Below are positions 1-7,237 of a DNA stretch of 44,587 bases, in pieces. Within the stretch, counting starts at the first letter, position 1. Every line of letters starts with the position of its first letter. The notes beneath the pieces are model-generated. The model was given only the letters and a program-made list of their open reading frames with translations. It did not search any database and was not told the DNA's origin. The stretch is from Candidatus Allofournierella merdavium (GTDB taxonomy: Bacteria; Bacillota; Clostridia; Oscillospirales; Ruminococcaceae). Made by a program: the position numbers and the translations under genes. The DNA lies in contig DWYI01000016.1 of NCBI GenBank assembly GCA_019118765.1, positions 1 through 44,587 on the forward strand, read 5' to 3'.

Positions 1-810
1 ACCGAGTGGAACCACAACAGCTCCATGACCTACACCAAGAACCCCAACTACCATCGCGCCGACGAGGTGAAGATCGAGAAGCAGGAGTTCATGCTCTCCA
101 GCGATGAGACCGCCACCTTCGCCGCCTACAACGCCGGCAACCTGGACTTCTCCGACGGCGTGCCCACCGCTGAGATCGCCGGCCTCGAGGGCAACCCCGA
201 GTACCATGTGATCGAGAACCTGGGCACCTACTATGTGTCCTTCAACGTGAACAGCCCCATGTTTGAGGGCATGAGCGCCGAGGACGCCGCCACCCTGCGC
301 AAGGCTCTGGCCCTGTTCATCGACCGCGACTACATCGTCACCAACATCGGCCAGGCCGATCAGGTGCCCGCCGGCTCCTTCATCCCCGCTGGCTGCCTGG
401 ACGGCACCGGCAAGGAGTTCAAGAACAAGGACTACTTTGATCCCTCCGCCGAGGCCTTCGAGTCCAACGTGGAAGAGGGCAAGGCGATGCTGGAGTCCAT
501 CGGCTACAAGTTCGACGACAGCGGCATGCTGAGCGCTGAGACCCCGCTGAGCTTCACCTACCTGGTGAACACCCCGGGCTCCAACGTGGACGTGGCCGTT
601 GCCATCCAGGCCGATATGGCTGCCGTGGGCATCGACATGCAGATCTCCGAGATGGAGTGGAACGTGTTCCTGAACGACCGTAAGGCCGGCAACTACGACG
701 TTGCCCGCAACGGCTGGCTGATGGACTACAACGATCCTCTGAACATGCTGGAGATGTGGACCTCCGATTCCGGCAACAACGACTGCCAGTTCGGCCGTCC
801 CCAGGCCTGA
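1..810 (+). CDS. Oligopeptide ABC transporter substrate-binding protein, OppA/SBP_bac_5 family (5' partial, C-terminus missing)
   Basis: The reading frame is open from base 1, so the start lies outside the window. The protein matches the middle and later part of family 5 extracellular solute-binding proteins: an early segment with TKNPNYHRADEV, then the DYIVTNIGQADQVPAGSFIP stretch, and near the end NGWLMDYNDPLNMLEMW. Family members bind peptides outside the membrane and deliver them to an Opp/Dpp permease. The frame stops at GNNDCQFGRPQA, whereas family proteins usually continue for roughly another 100 residues that complete the C-terminal lobe. A strong terminator follows only 41 bases after the stop, so the rest is not present in another frame. 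Codon use is biased as in highly expressed genes. The truncated product may not bind ligand; deletion or misassembly are the main explanations. Confidence 0.85.
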   Translation, partial: TEWNHNSSMTYTKNPNYHRADEVKIEKQEFMLSSDETATFAAYNAGNLDFSDGVPTAEIAGLEGNPEYHVIENLGTYYVSFNVNSPMFEGMSAEDAATLRKALALFIDRDYIVTNIGQADQVPAGSFIPAGCLDGTGKEFKNKDYFDPSAEAFESNVEEGKAMLESIGYKFDDSGMLSAETPLSFTYLVNTPGSNVDVAVAIQADMAAVGIDMQISEMEWNVFLNDRKAGNYDVARNGWLMDYNDPLNMLEMWTSDSGNNDCQFGRPQA

Positions 811-850
811 GCGCTCCTTTGAGCCTCTGAGCCCGGCATAAACCGAGCCG

Positions 851-887
851 TCCGGCCGCACCCCTTCCGGGTGCGGCCGGATTTTTT
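851..887 (+). terminator. Rho-independent terminator after the oligopeptide-binding gene
   Basis: A 13-bp stem (851-863 with 869-881, loop CTTCC) is followed by a run of six T. It lies 41 bases after the stop codon. Confidence 0.9.
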
Positions 888-1122
888 GTTGGAACGACAG
901 GGCAGGGGAGGCCGCGCGCCCGGCGCACGCCGCTTCGGCCCCGCGCTGCTCCGGCCGTGGCCACCCGCCCCGCGGCGCTCTGACCCCGCGCGGCCTTGAC
1001 CGTGCGTCACTCCCGCCCCGCGCTGCCCGCCCTGTGTGCCCCCTCACACGATCTCCCCGCGCCGCACTGCCATCGCCCTGCGGACGCCGGCAAAAAAACT
1101 TTTACTTTTTTGGAAAAAGGTG
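888..1122. other. GC-rich intergenic stretch with no visible gene
   Basis: Frames open on the minus strand here are rich in Arg/Ala/Gly/Pro, have no ribosome binding site and resemble no family. I see nothing coding between the terminator and the tRNA promoter. Confidence 0.5.
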
Positions 1123-1151
1123 TTGACAAATCCCCCTCCCGATGGTAGTAT
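1123..1151 (+). promoter_or_regulatory. Promoter of tRNA-Arg
   Basis: TTGACA (1123-1128), a 17-bp spacer and TAGTAT (1146-1151). The expected start site near 1158 lies just before the tRNA at 1165. Confidence 0.85.
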
Positions 1152-1164
1152 ATATCTTGCACCT

Positions 1165-1241
1165 GCGCTGGTAGCTCAGTTGGATAGAGTGTCTGACTAC
1201 GAATCAGAAGGTCGGGAGTTCGAATCTCTTCCAGCGCACCA
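1165..1241 (+). tRNA. tRNA-Arg (anticodon ACG)
   Basis: A complete cloverleaf of 77 bases with encoded CCA. The acceptor stem GCGCTGG pairs with CCAGCGC (1231-1237), the anticodon stem TCTGA pairs with TCAGA, and the loop CTACGAA carries ACG at 1199-1201. ACG is read after A34-to-I deamination as ICG, decoding CGU, CGC and CGA. The gene stands alone between its own promoter and terminator. Confidence 0.97.
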
Positions 1242-1242
1242 A

Positions 1243-1275
1243 CCGCCGTGAGCGAATGCTCACGGCGGTTTTTTT
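1243..1275 (+). terminator. Terminator of tRNA-Arg
   Basis: An 11-bp perfect stem (CCGCCGTGAGC with its complement, loop GAAT) is followed by seven T. It begins directly after the CCA end. Confidence 0.95.
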
Positions 1276-1320
1276 GCGTTCGGGCGGCCTGCCGGCCCGG
1301 CAGGCGGGGGCGGGCCGCGG

Positions 1321-1349
1321 TTGCAATCGGGGCGGCGATTTGTTACAAT
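1321..1349 (+). promoter_or_regulatory. Promoter of the NERD-like gene
   Basis: TTGCAA (1321-1326), a 17-bp spacer and TACAAT (1344-1349), preceded by TG one base upstream (extended -10). Confidence 0.7.
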
Positions 1350-1399
1350 GGTACCACTGGATTTTGAACGGGCCGCCCCGCGGGCGGCGGGAGGGTTTT

Positions 1400-2047
1400 A
1401 TGGATCTGAACGTTGTGTTCTTTGTCGTCATCGTGGTGGGGGCGGGCCTGCTGGCCTTTGCGCTGACCCTGTTCCTGATCAACCTCTACCGGCAGGACCG
1501 GAAGGGCCCGGGCGGCGCGGCGGCCGGCAAAAAGAAGGGCGAGATGCCCAACGACGAGCACAAGGGCGCCGAGGGCGTGGTGCGGGCGGTGCGCCGCTTC
1601 GCCGCCGCCGAGGGCTACGCCGCCATCGCCCCGGTGCAGGTGCAGGGCACCAGGGACGCCGCCGACCTGGACGTGGTGCTGGTGGGCTGGTTCGGGGTGC
1701 TGGGCGTGAAATGCCTGGGCTACGGCGGCGATGTGTACGGCAGCGCCGACGAGCCCCAGTGGACCCAGGTGCTGCCCCAGGGCCGGCGCAGCTTTGAAAA
1801 CCCCATGACCCGGGCCGGCAAGAGCGCCCGGGCGCTGCGGGACGCGCTGTTCGCCGCCAGGCTGAAAAACGTGCCGGTGGAGACCGCGGTGGTGTTCACC
1901 AACCCCTCCGCCGCGCTGAACCTGCCCCGCTCCACCGGGCACTACACCGAAAAGACCTTCCTGGCCTGGCTCAAGAGCGGGCATTTTCTGGAGGACAAAA
2001 AGGTGGAAGTGGAGCCGGTGGCGGCCGCCCTTCGCCAGCAGGGCTGA
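1400..2047 (+). CDS. Membrane-anchored NERD-like domain protein
   Basis: 215 residues. Residues about 5-28 form one membrane segment, followed by a basic linker (RQDRKGPGG, KKKG) that should be cytoplasmic. The rest resembles the nuclease-related NERD domain: a DLDVVLVGWFGVLGVKC stretch followed by GGDVYG and a QW motif fits the family pattern 'D..vv....G...E.K...G.i.G....W'. The acidic residue expected before the conserved Lys is Gly here (LGVKC), so catalytic activity is doubtful. The start at 1400 was chosen because GGAGGG lies 6 bases upstream and the upstream extension of the frame is GC-rich and contains the promoter. The gene is monocistronic, between its own promoter and a strong terminator. 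The family call is by motif only. Confidence 0.65.
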   Translation: MDLNVVFFVVIVVGAGLLAFALTLFLINLYRQDRKGPGGAAAGKKKGEMPNDEHKGAEGVVRAVRRFAAAEGYAAIAPVQVQGTRDAADLDVVLVGWFGVLGVKCLGYGGDVYGSADEPQWTQVLPQGRRSFENPMTRAGKSARALRDALFAARLKNVPVETAVVFTNPSAALNLPRSTGHYTEKTFLAWLKSGHFLEDKKVEVEPVAAALRQQG

Positions 2048-2065
2048 GAGGGCCTTTAAAACGAC

Positions 2066-2107
2066 AAAAGCGGGCGGGAGCATCCAAGGATGCTCCCGCC
2101 CGCTTTT
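2066..2107. terminator. Bidirectional terminator between the NERD-like gene and udp
   Basis: A 20-bp perfect inverted repeat (2066-2085 and 2088-2107, loop AA) with A4 on the left and T4 on the right. It serves the converging genes on both sides. Confidence 0.92.
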
Positions 2108-2134
2108 CGCTTTTTGAGGGCAAATGCGCCCGGC

Positions 2135-2920
2135 TCAGCCCTGCTCCGCCTTGTCCTGGGCGATGAGCAGGCGGATGGCCTGCACGCCCACCCGGATGGC
2201 GGCGTCGGTGTCGTGGACGATGGGGTTGTCCAGCCCGGCGGCTTCCCGCTCCTGGTTGCCCACCACCAGGAAGGTGGACCCCACCCGGGCCCGCAGCCAG
2301 CTGGCCACGGTGAACAGCGCGGCGGACTCCATCTCGCTGGCGAGGCAGCCCAGCCGCAGCCAGGCCTGCCACTTGTTCAGCAGCTCATAACTCACGGGCT
2401 TGGTCTCGGGCTCGTGCTGGCCGTAGAAGGCGTCCTTGCACTCCACCACGCCGGCGTGGCAGGTAAAGCCCTGCTGCCGGGCCGACTCCACCAGGGCGTT
2501 GGTCACCTGGAGGTTCGCCACCGCGGGGAACTCGATGGGGGCGTACTCCTTGCTGGTGCCCTCCATGCGGATGGCGCCGGTGGCCACCACGATGTCGCCG
2601 CCCTTGACGCTCATCTCCATGCCGCCGCAGGTGCCCACCCGGATGAAGGTGTCGGCGCCGCACTTGTGCAGTTCCTCCATGGCGATGGAGGCGCTGGGGC
2701 CGCCGATGCCGGTGGAGGTGACGCTCACCGGCACGCCGTCCAGGGTGCCGGTGTAGGTGACGTACTCGCGGCTGTCCGCGATGAGGCGGGGAGAATCAAA
2801 ATAGGCCGCGATCTTGGCGCAGCGCTTGGGGTCGCCGGGCAGCAGCACATAGCGGCCCACGTCCCCGGGACGGATCTGCAGATGGTATTGCAGGCCTTCT
2901 TCGCCGGAATAGTTTTGCAT
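2135..2920 (-). CDS. udp: Uridine phosphorylase
   Basis: 261 residues, the usual length for the NP-I family. The enzyme splits uridine with phosphate into uracil and ribose 1-phosphate in pyrimidine salvage, in the cytoplasm. Visible motifs are GDPKR (29-33, phosphate binding), RVGTCGG (94-100), CKDAFYGQ (161-168, nucleobase side) and SEMESAALF (195-203, ribose binding). These fit Udp better than purine nucleoside phosphorylase DeoD, though substrate preference cannot be proven by eye. AAAGGAGG lies 7 bases before the ATG. The gene is monocistronic, with a promoter at 3041-3069 and the shared terminator downstream. Confidence 0.9.
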   Translation of the reverse strand: MQNYSGEEGLQYHLQIRPGDVGRYVLLPGDPKRCAKIAAYFDSPRLIADSREYVTYTGTLDGVPVSVTSTGIGGPSASIAMEELHKCGADTFIRVGTCGGMEMSVKGGDIVVATGAIRMEGTSKEYAPIEFPAVANLQVTNALVESARQQGFTCHAGVVECKDAFYGQHEPETKPVSYELLNKWQAWLRLGCLASEMESAALFTVASWLRARVGSTFLVVGNQEREAAGLDNPIVHDTDAAIRVGVQAIRLLIAQDKAEQG

Positions 2921-3040
2921 GGTGTTTCCTCCTTTTGGGCCGCCGCGGCGCGGCGGCGGTGTGGTGCGCCGGACGGGCGGGGGACGGGGGCGCGGCGCCG
3001 GCCACCGCCCCCTGCCGGGCGCGCTGTTTCAGTTGCCTTC

Positions 3041-3069
3041 ATTGTAGCAGATTTTCGGCAAAATTCCAA
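3041..3069 (-). promoter_or_regulatory. Promoter of udp
   Basis: On the minus strand: TTGGAA (3069-3064), a 17-bp spacer and TACAAT (3046-3041) with TGC immediately upstream (extended -10). It gives a leader of about 110 bases. Confidence 0.75.
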
Positions 3070-3499
3070 CCGGGGGAGGGGGGCGCGGCCCGCCTGTTTT
3101 GCGCGGCCAGCCCTTCGCCGCCGGCTGTGCCGGGCGCGGCAGCGCACACTCGCTGCGCCCGGTCCCTCCGCACCGCACGCGGCGTCTCGGATATTTTCCA
3201 CGACGACGGAAAATGTCCGTTCCGATGCGCACTACGTGCGGAGGACCGGGCTTCGCCACAGCCCGCTGGTCGCGGACAGTGTGCCGGTGCCTGCCGCTCC
3301 TTTCGCGTCCGCCGGAGGAGCGGTGCAGGACAGCATCCCCGCCAGGGGCGCGACCCGCCTGTTTTGCCCGGCCAGCCCTTCGCTGCCAGCTGTGCCGGGC
3401 GCGGCGCTGCCGCCGCGTAGTGCGCCTGAGACGAACACTTTGGCCGCCAGGGCAAAGTGTCCGGATCACAGCGTGCGGCGGCGGACGGCGCCGCGGCCT

Positions 3500-3729
3500 C
3501 CCACGCTCCGGGCCGAAAAAATCCCGCGCCCCGGGCCGTTTACTTCTTTTGTGCCGCGTGCCCACATACTGCGCCCGGTCCCCCCGCACCGCACGCGGCA
3601 TCTCGGACACTTTTCACGACGAAGAAAAGTGTCCGTTCTGAGGCGCACTAAGGGTGGTTTCCCCGCGCTGCCAGGCTGGGTGACAAAGAAAAACCCGCCG
3701 CCCTTTATTACCGGGCTTTGCCCCGGGCC
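3500..3729 (+). repeat. 230-bp direct repeat, copy A
   Basis: It starts CCCACGCTCCGGGCCG and ends GCCCCGGGCC, and is near-identical to copy B at 3781-4011 apart from a few substitutions and a one-base length change. The unit includes the hairpin at 3605-3634 followed by GAGGCGCACTAAGGGTGG. Confidence 0.9.
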
Positions 3730-3780
3730 GGTGGCGGCGGGCAGCGACGCGGCCACCCCCGCGCCGAGCCCAAAAAACAT

Positions 3781-4011
3781 CCCACGCTCCGGGCCGAAAA
3801 AATCCCGCGCCCCGGGCCGTTTACTTCTTTTGTGCCGCGTGCCCACATACTGCGCCCGGTCCCCCCGCACCGCACGTGGCATCTCGGACACTTTTCACGA
3901 CGAAGAAAAGTGTCCGTTCTGAGGCGCACTAAGGGTGGTTCCCCCCGCGCTGCCGGGCTGGGTGACAAAGAAAAACCCGCCGCCCCTTATTGCCGGGTTT
4001 CGCCCCGGGCC
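3781..4011 (+). repeat. 230-bp direct repeat, copy B
   Basis: This is the second copy of the unit at 3500-3729, separated from it by 51 bases. The hairpin is at 3886-3915. Part of the unit recurs at 32648-32747. Confidence 0.9.
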
Positions 4012-4027
4012 AAAACCGCAAAAAGGC

Positions 4028-4136
4028 AAAAAAGTGCCTCCCCGTGTTTGCGGACCACGGGGAGGCGGTTAAGGGGTATCGCTTTGGTGTGAGGAGGAAT
4101 CATGTACAGAACAACGGTTGCGGCTCCGTGTTCTGT
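4028..4136 (-). ncRNA. Candidate small RNA (about 109 nt) with C-rich single-stranded region
   Basis: On the minus strand a -10 TATACT (4148-4143) lies in a sharply AT-rich island and predicts a start at about 4136. That is exactly the first base of a hairpin (4136-4129 with 4113-4106, extended by CCG/CGG, one bulge). A 39-base unpaired linker follows, with TTCCTCCTCAC and ACCCCTTAA. It ends in an 11-bp terminator stem (4066-4056 with 4046-4036) and T6 at 4033-4028. A 5' hairpin, a C-rich loop complementary to Shine-Dalgarno sequences and a terminator are typical of trans-acting regulatory RNAs of Gram-positive bacteria. No good -35 is visible. The plus strand offers a 17-codon frame (4102-4155) behind GAGGAGG, which is the alternative reading. 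Confidence 0.4.
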
Positions 4137-4155
4137 GATTTTAGTATACCCATAA

Positions 4156-4348
4156 GTTAAGGAAGAATTTTGAAGGCACTGTTAACTTTTTGTGAATCCT
4201 GCACTTCGACTTTTTTCGCCCGCCGCGGGGCACACGCGCCGGCGCCGGGCGGCAAAGAGCCGTTTTCGCGGGGGCGGGGGAGAGGGCGCCTTTGCCCCCG
4301 CCGCAAAAGGCGGCGCGGGCGGGCCGGGAGCCGCTTTTTACCGCCGGG
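4156..4348. other. Intergenic stretch between the small RNA and birA
   Basis: An AT-rich island (4140-4215) holding the small-RNA promoter, then GC-rich DNA with imperfect inverted repeats next to the birA stop. No gene or clear terminator is seen. Confidence 0.5.
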
Positions 4349-5083
4349 TCACACCCGGCCGTAGATGCCTTTCACGCTCACCTCGCCGCTGAACACATGG
4401 CGCGCGCCGCCCTCGGCGGCCACCACCAGCCGGCCCTGGTCATCCACCGTCTCGGCCACGCCCTCGCCGCCGTCGAACCAGACCTGCCGGCCCGGGTTCA
4501 CGCAGCGGGCGAGATAGGCCGCCCGCAGGGCCGGAAAGCCCAGGCGGTAGAATTCCCGCATATCCTCGTCCTCGGCAAAGCGGCGGCTGAGGGCCGCCGC
4601 CAGCCGCGCCGGCGCGTCCGGGGGCAGGGGACGGCCCAGATGCCCCGCCACGCTGACGGCGTGGGGCAGGTCGGCCGCCGCGAAAAATTCCTCGCTCTGG
4701 GCAAGGTTCACACCGATGCCGCTGACGAAGGCGCCGCCGAACCCCTCGCAGAGGATGCCCGCCACCTTTTTGCCGCCCAGCAGCAGATCGTTGGGCCACT
4801 TGAGGGCGCACTCCACCCCGAAGCAGTCCTCCAGCGCCCGGGCCGCCGCCAGCCCCGAGGCCAGCGACAGGCAGGCCGGGTCCGCCGGCGGCTCCTTGAA
4901 CAGGATGGTGTAGTAGAGGGCCTGGCCCGGGGCGTTCTTCCAGGCATGGCCCCGCCGGCCCCGACCGGCGGTCTGGCAGGTGGTCCACACCGCGTCCAGA
5001 TGGCCCATCCCGGCCAGATGGGCCTTGCAGTACAGATTGGTGCTGTCCGCTTCGGGCAGCGCCGTCAGCCTGGGCTCACTCAT
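4349..5083 (-). CDS. birA: Biotin--[acetyl-CoA-carboxylase] ligase (monofunctional BirA)
   Basis: 244 residues. It activates biotin to biotinyl-AMP and transfers it to a Lys of biotin carboxyl carrier domains. Visible motifs are the STN near residue 14, TAGRGRRGHAW (about 38-48, adenylate loop), ALKWPND (catalytic Lys) and SGIGVN, with the small C-terminal SH3-like domain after about residue 195. There is no N-terminal winged helix, so it should not act as a biotin-operon repressor. The ATG overlaps the end of the upstream phosphodiesterase gene by 8 bases, so the two are translationally coupled in the minus-strand rsmI-yfcE-birA operon. Confidence 0.92.
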   Translation of the reverse strand: MSEPRLTALPEADSTNLYCKAHLAGMGHLDAVWTTCQTAGRGRRGHAWKNAPGQALYYTILFKEPPADPACLSLASGLAAARALEDCFGVECALKWPNDLLLGGKKVAGILCEGFGGAFVSGIGVNLAQSEEFFAAADLPHAVSVAGHLGRPLPPDAPARLAAALSRRFAEDEDMREFYRLGFPALRAAYLARCVNPGRQVWFDGGEGVAETVDDQGRLVVAAEGGARHVFSGEVSVKGIYGRV

Positions 5084-5564
5084 AGTCCGGCATCTCCAGG
5101 TGCTCGAACTTGGGCGGCTGGCCCTCCTCCACCGTGATGCGCCCGTAGGTGGGCCGCCCGGTGCGGGGCAGCGCCGCGCTGCCCGGGTTGAAGAGGGTCA
5201 CCTTGTCCAGCTTCACCAGGTCCGCGCAGTGGGTGTGGCCGAAGAGGGCCACGTCCGCCCCCCGGGCGATGGCGTTGCGGGCCAGGTCGTCGTAGGAGTA
5301 TTTCACCCCGTACTGGTGGCCGTGGACGTAGTAGAACAGCACCCCCTCGAAGGCCACCAGGCCCTCGGCGGGCTCCAGCGCGCCGAAATCGCAGTTGCCG
5401 TGCACCGGGTACACCGGCATGGGCAGCGCGTCCTGCACCTTTTCCAGGTCGCGGCAGCCGTCCCCCAGAAAGATGAGGGCGTCCGCCTTGGGGTTTTTGT
5501 TCGCCACCCGGGTGAAGGCGCTGGCCGAACCGTGGGTGTCGGAGAGTACAAGGATCGTTTTCAT
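5076..5564 (-). CDS. YfcE/MJ0936-type metallophosphoesterase
   Basis: 162 residues, typical of the small calcineurin-like phosphodiesterases. Metal-binding motifs appear in order: LSDTHG (8-12), LGDGCRD (about 33-39), VHGNCD (about 54-59), YVHGHQYG and FGHTHC near 108. Such enzymes hydrolyse phosphodiesters in the cytoplasm; the natural substrate is unclear. The start was set at 5564 because MKTILVLSDTHG is the canonical N-terminus and ATGA overlaps the rsmI stop by 4 bases. It is the middle gene of an operon between rsmI and birA. Confidence 0.88.
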   Translation of the reverse strand: MKTILVLSDTHGSASAFTRVANKNPKADALIFLGDGCRDLEKVQDALPMPVYPVHGNCDFGALEPAEGLVAFEGVLFYYVHGHQYGVKYSYDDLARNAIARGADVALFGHTHCADLVKLDKVTLFNPGSAALPRTGRPTYGRITVEEGQPPKFEHLEMPDYE

Positions 5565-6409
5565 TCTTCTTCCTCCTGCCGCGTCAGCAGCCGGTAGATC
5601 TGGCTCTTGCCGAAGGGGGTGTTCTGCGCCGCCTGTTTCGCCGCGGCGCTGGCGCTCATGCCGCTTTCCATCAGGGCCCGGGCCCTTTCGGCCGCCTCGT
5701 CCAGCGTGGGGGCCGGGGACCGGTTCTCCTCCGGGGAGGCGCCGGCCATCACCAGCACATACTCTCCCCGGGGGTTGTTGCTTTCGTAGTATTCCACCGC
5801 CTCGCCCAGGGTGGTCTTGACCACCTCCTCGTGGAGCTTGGTCAGCTCCCGGGCCAGGGTGATGCTGCGCTCCGCCCCGAAGGCGTCCCGCAGGTGGCCC
5901 AGGGTCATGCGCAGCTTGTGGGGCGCCTCGTAGAAGATGACGGTGCGCTCCTCGCCCGCCAGCTGCTCCAGCCGCTCTTTGCGCTGGCGCAGGTTGGTGG
6001 GCAGAAAGCCCTCGAACACAAAGCGCCCGGTGGCCTGGCCGCTCACCGCCAGGGCGGTGACGCAGGCGCTGGCCGCCGGCACCGGCACCACCCGGATGCC
6101 CGCCGCCAGCGCGTCGGTGACGATCCCCTCGCCGGGGTCGGAGATGGCGGGCATGCCCGCGTCGGAGCAGAGGGCGCAGTTCTCCCCGGCCTGGATGCGG
6201 CCCAGGATGTAGGCGCCCCGCTCCTTGAGGTTGTGCTCGTAATAGCTCACCAGCGGCTTTTTCAGCCCCAGGTGGTTCAGCAGTTTCAGGGTGACCCGGG
6301 TGTCCTCGGCGGCGATGAAGTCCACGCTGCCGAAGGTGGCGGCGGCCCGGGGGGTCATATCCTCCAGGTTGCCGATGGGGGTCGCCACGATATAGAGTGT
6401 GCCGGCCAT
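5561..6409 (-). CDS. rsmI: 16S rRNA (cytidine(1402)-2'-O)-methyltransferase RsmI
   Basis: 282 residues, a tetrapyrrole-methylase-fold enzyme that 2'-O-methylates C1402 in the ribosomal decoding centre using SAM. Diagnostic stretches are GTLYIVATPIGNLEDMTPRA at the N-terminus, EDTR near 36, LCSDAGMPAISDPG (about 82-95) and the VPVPAASACVTAL region. The ATG at 6409 was chosen because the family begins there. Its stop overlaps the next gene by 4 bases (ATGA), and it starts 5 bases after trmN6, as in many Firmicutes. Confidence 0.95.
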   Translation of the reverse strand: MAGTLYIVATPIGNLEDMTPRAAATFGSVDFIAAEDTRVTLKLLNHLGLKKPLVSYYEHNLKERGAYILGRIQAGENCALCSDAGMPAISDPGEGIVTDALAAGIRVVPVPAASACVTALAVSGQATGRFVFEGFLPTNLRQRKERLEQLAGEERTVIFYEAPHKLRMTLGHLRDAFGAERSITLARELTKLHEEVVKTTLGEAVEYYESNNPRGEYVLVMAGASPEENRSPAPTLDEAAERARALMESGMSASAAAKQAAQNTPFGKSQIYRLLTRQEEEE

Positions 6410-6414
6410 GGCCC

Positions 6415-7119
6415 TCACATCCCTTCCCGATAGATTGTTTGCAGCCGGGCCGAGGGGCGGCCGCCCTCGTCCTCCATGAGCACGTCCGGCTCGTAGCGCA
6501 GGCCGGGGCGGCGGTTCTTCTGCCCCTCCACCAGCACCAGCCAGGGGGCCTCGCCCGCCCGCTGGCGCACAAAGGCCGCCCGCTTGGGTTCCAGCCGCGC
6601 GGCGCACAGCGCCGCGCACACCCGGGCCAGCTGGTCCGCCCGGTGGCAGAGGGCAAAACGGCCGCCGTCCCGCAGCAGCCGGGCCGCCGCGGCGGCCACC
6701 TGCTCCAGGGTGCAGCCGCCCTCGTGGCGGGCGGCGGCCCGGGCGGCGTCGGGGCTGACAAAGCCCCCGGTGAAGTAGGGGGGATTGGCCGCCACCAGGT
6801 GCGCCAGGCCGTCGCCGGGCAGGTGGTTCAGGTCGGCGCACACCGGCGTGATGTGGCCCAGGGCCTCATCCTCGGCCAGCGCCCTTTCCAGCAGCGCCGT
6901 GCCCGCCGGGTCCACCTCCACCGCGCGGCAGGGGCCCCGGTGGCCCAGGTCGTGCCAGCGCAGCGCCACGATGCCGCAGCCACTGCACAGGTCCACCGCC
7001 GTTTCCGCCCGCCGGGGGCGGGCAAAGCCGGAGAGCAGCATGGCGTCGGTGCCGAAGCGATGGGCCCGGCTGATGTACACCTTTGTGCCCCGGGCCAGCG
7101 TTTCCACCGTGACCTCCAC
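6415..7119 (-). CDS. trmN6: tRNA1(Val) adenine-N6 methyltransferase, TrmN6/YfiC family
   Basis: 234 residues from the chosen start. It is a class I SAM-dependent methyltransferase: DLCSGCGIVAL is the SAM-binding motif I, VEVDP is motif II, and AANPPYF is the NPPY motif of N6-adenine methyltransferases. The family modifies A37 of tRNA-Val in Escherichia coli; the substrate here is inferred. GTG at 7119 is preferred because GGGAGGGAG lies just upstream. An in-frame ATG at 7149 would add ten residues encoded by that ribosome-binding stretch. It lies 5 bases upstream of rsmI, matching the conserved order. Confidence 0.88.
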   Translation of the reverse strand: MEVTVETLARGTKVYISRAHRFGTDAMLLSGFARPRRAETAVDLCSGCGIVALRWHDLGHRGPCRAVEVDPAGTALLERALAEDEALGHITPVCADLNHLPGDGLAHLVAANPPYFTGGFVSPDAARAAARHEGGCTLEQVAAAAARLLRDGGRFALCHRADQLARVCAALCAARLEPKRAAFVRQRAGEAPWLVLVEGQKNRRPGLRYEPDVLMEDEGGRPSARLQTIYREGM

Positions 7120-7166
7120 CCGTTTCTCCCTCCCCGCGCCCTCGCGCATAAAATGGCCCCGCAACC

Positions 7167-7202
7167 AAAAAAGCGGCGGGCCCGATGGGGAACCCCGCCG
7201 CT
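7167..7202 (-). terminator. Terminator of the ferredoxin gene
   Basis: On the minus strand, AGCGGCGGG (7202-7194) pairs with CCCGCCGCT (7180-7172), followed by T6. It separates ferredoxin from trmN6. Confidence 0.85.
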
Positions 7203-7237
7203 CTTTTTTGTGCTTTGCCGGCGAAGAAAAGGCTGGA

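Larger units (their letters stand above)
3085..4011. repeat. Mosaic intergenic repeat, locus 1
   Basis: A non-coding mosaic of modules that recur at 32.16-32.75 kb in a different order. It contains two near-identical direct copies of a 230-base unit (3500-3729 and 3781-4011) and a degenerate third copy around 3150-3235. Each copy carries a hairpin with an 11-bp stem (3189-3199/3208-3218, 3605-3615/3624-3634, 3886-3896/3905-3915) and the loop ACGACGAM. A related hairpin at 3435-3460 is set in inverted context. Reading frames run open on both strands at once, as in GC-rich non-coding DNA, and none has a ribosome binding site. No transposase or terminal repeats were seen. Confidence 0.85.

Noticed and set aside
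1036-1251. A 71-codon frame over the tRNA
   Set aside because: It covers the tRNA promoter and cloverleaf, which explain the sequence fully.
3029-3891. Overlapping minus-strand frames in the repeat starting MSEMPRAVRGDRAQ, repeated at 32.0-32.7 kb
   Set aside because: The similarity of the peptides simply reflects near-identical DNA repeats. Both strands and several frames are open together, the ends differ by frame, and no ribosome binding site is present.
2090-3922. A 610-codon plus-strand frame antisense to udp and through the repeat
   Set aside because: His/Gly/Ala-rich shadow of udp that runs on into repeat DNA; no start signal.
4102-4155. A 17-codon frame (MYRTTVAAPCSVILVYP) behind GAGGAGGAATC
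   Set aside because: Not called because the same bases form the hairpin and linker of the minus-strand RNA candidate, no plus-strand promoter is visible and no gene follows that it could lead. It remains the main alternative.
4349-5083. BirA as a biotin-operon repressor
   Set aside because: There is no N-terminal winged-helix domain before the catalytic part.
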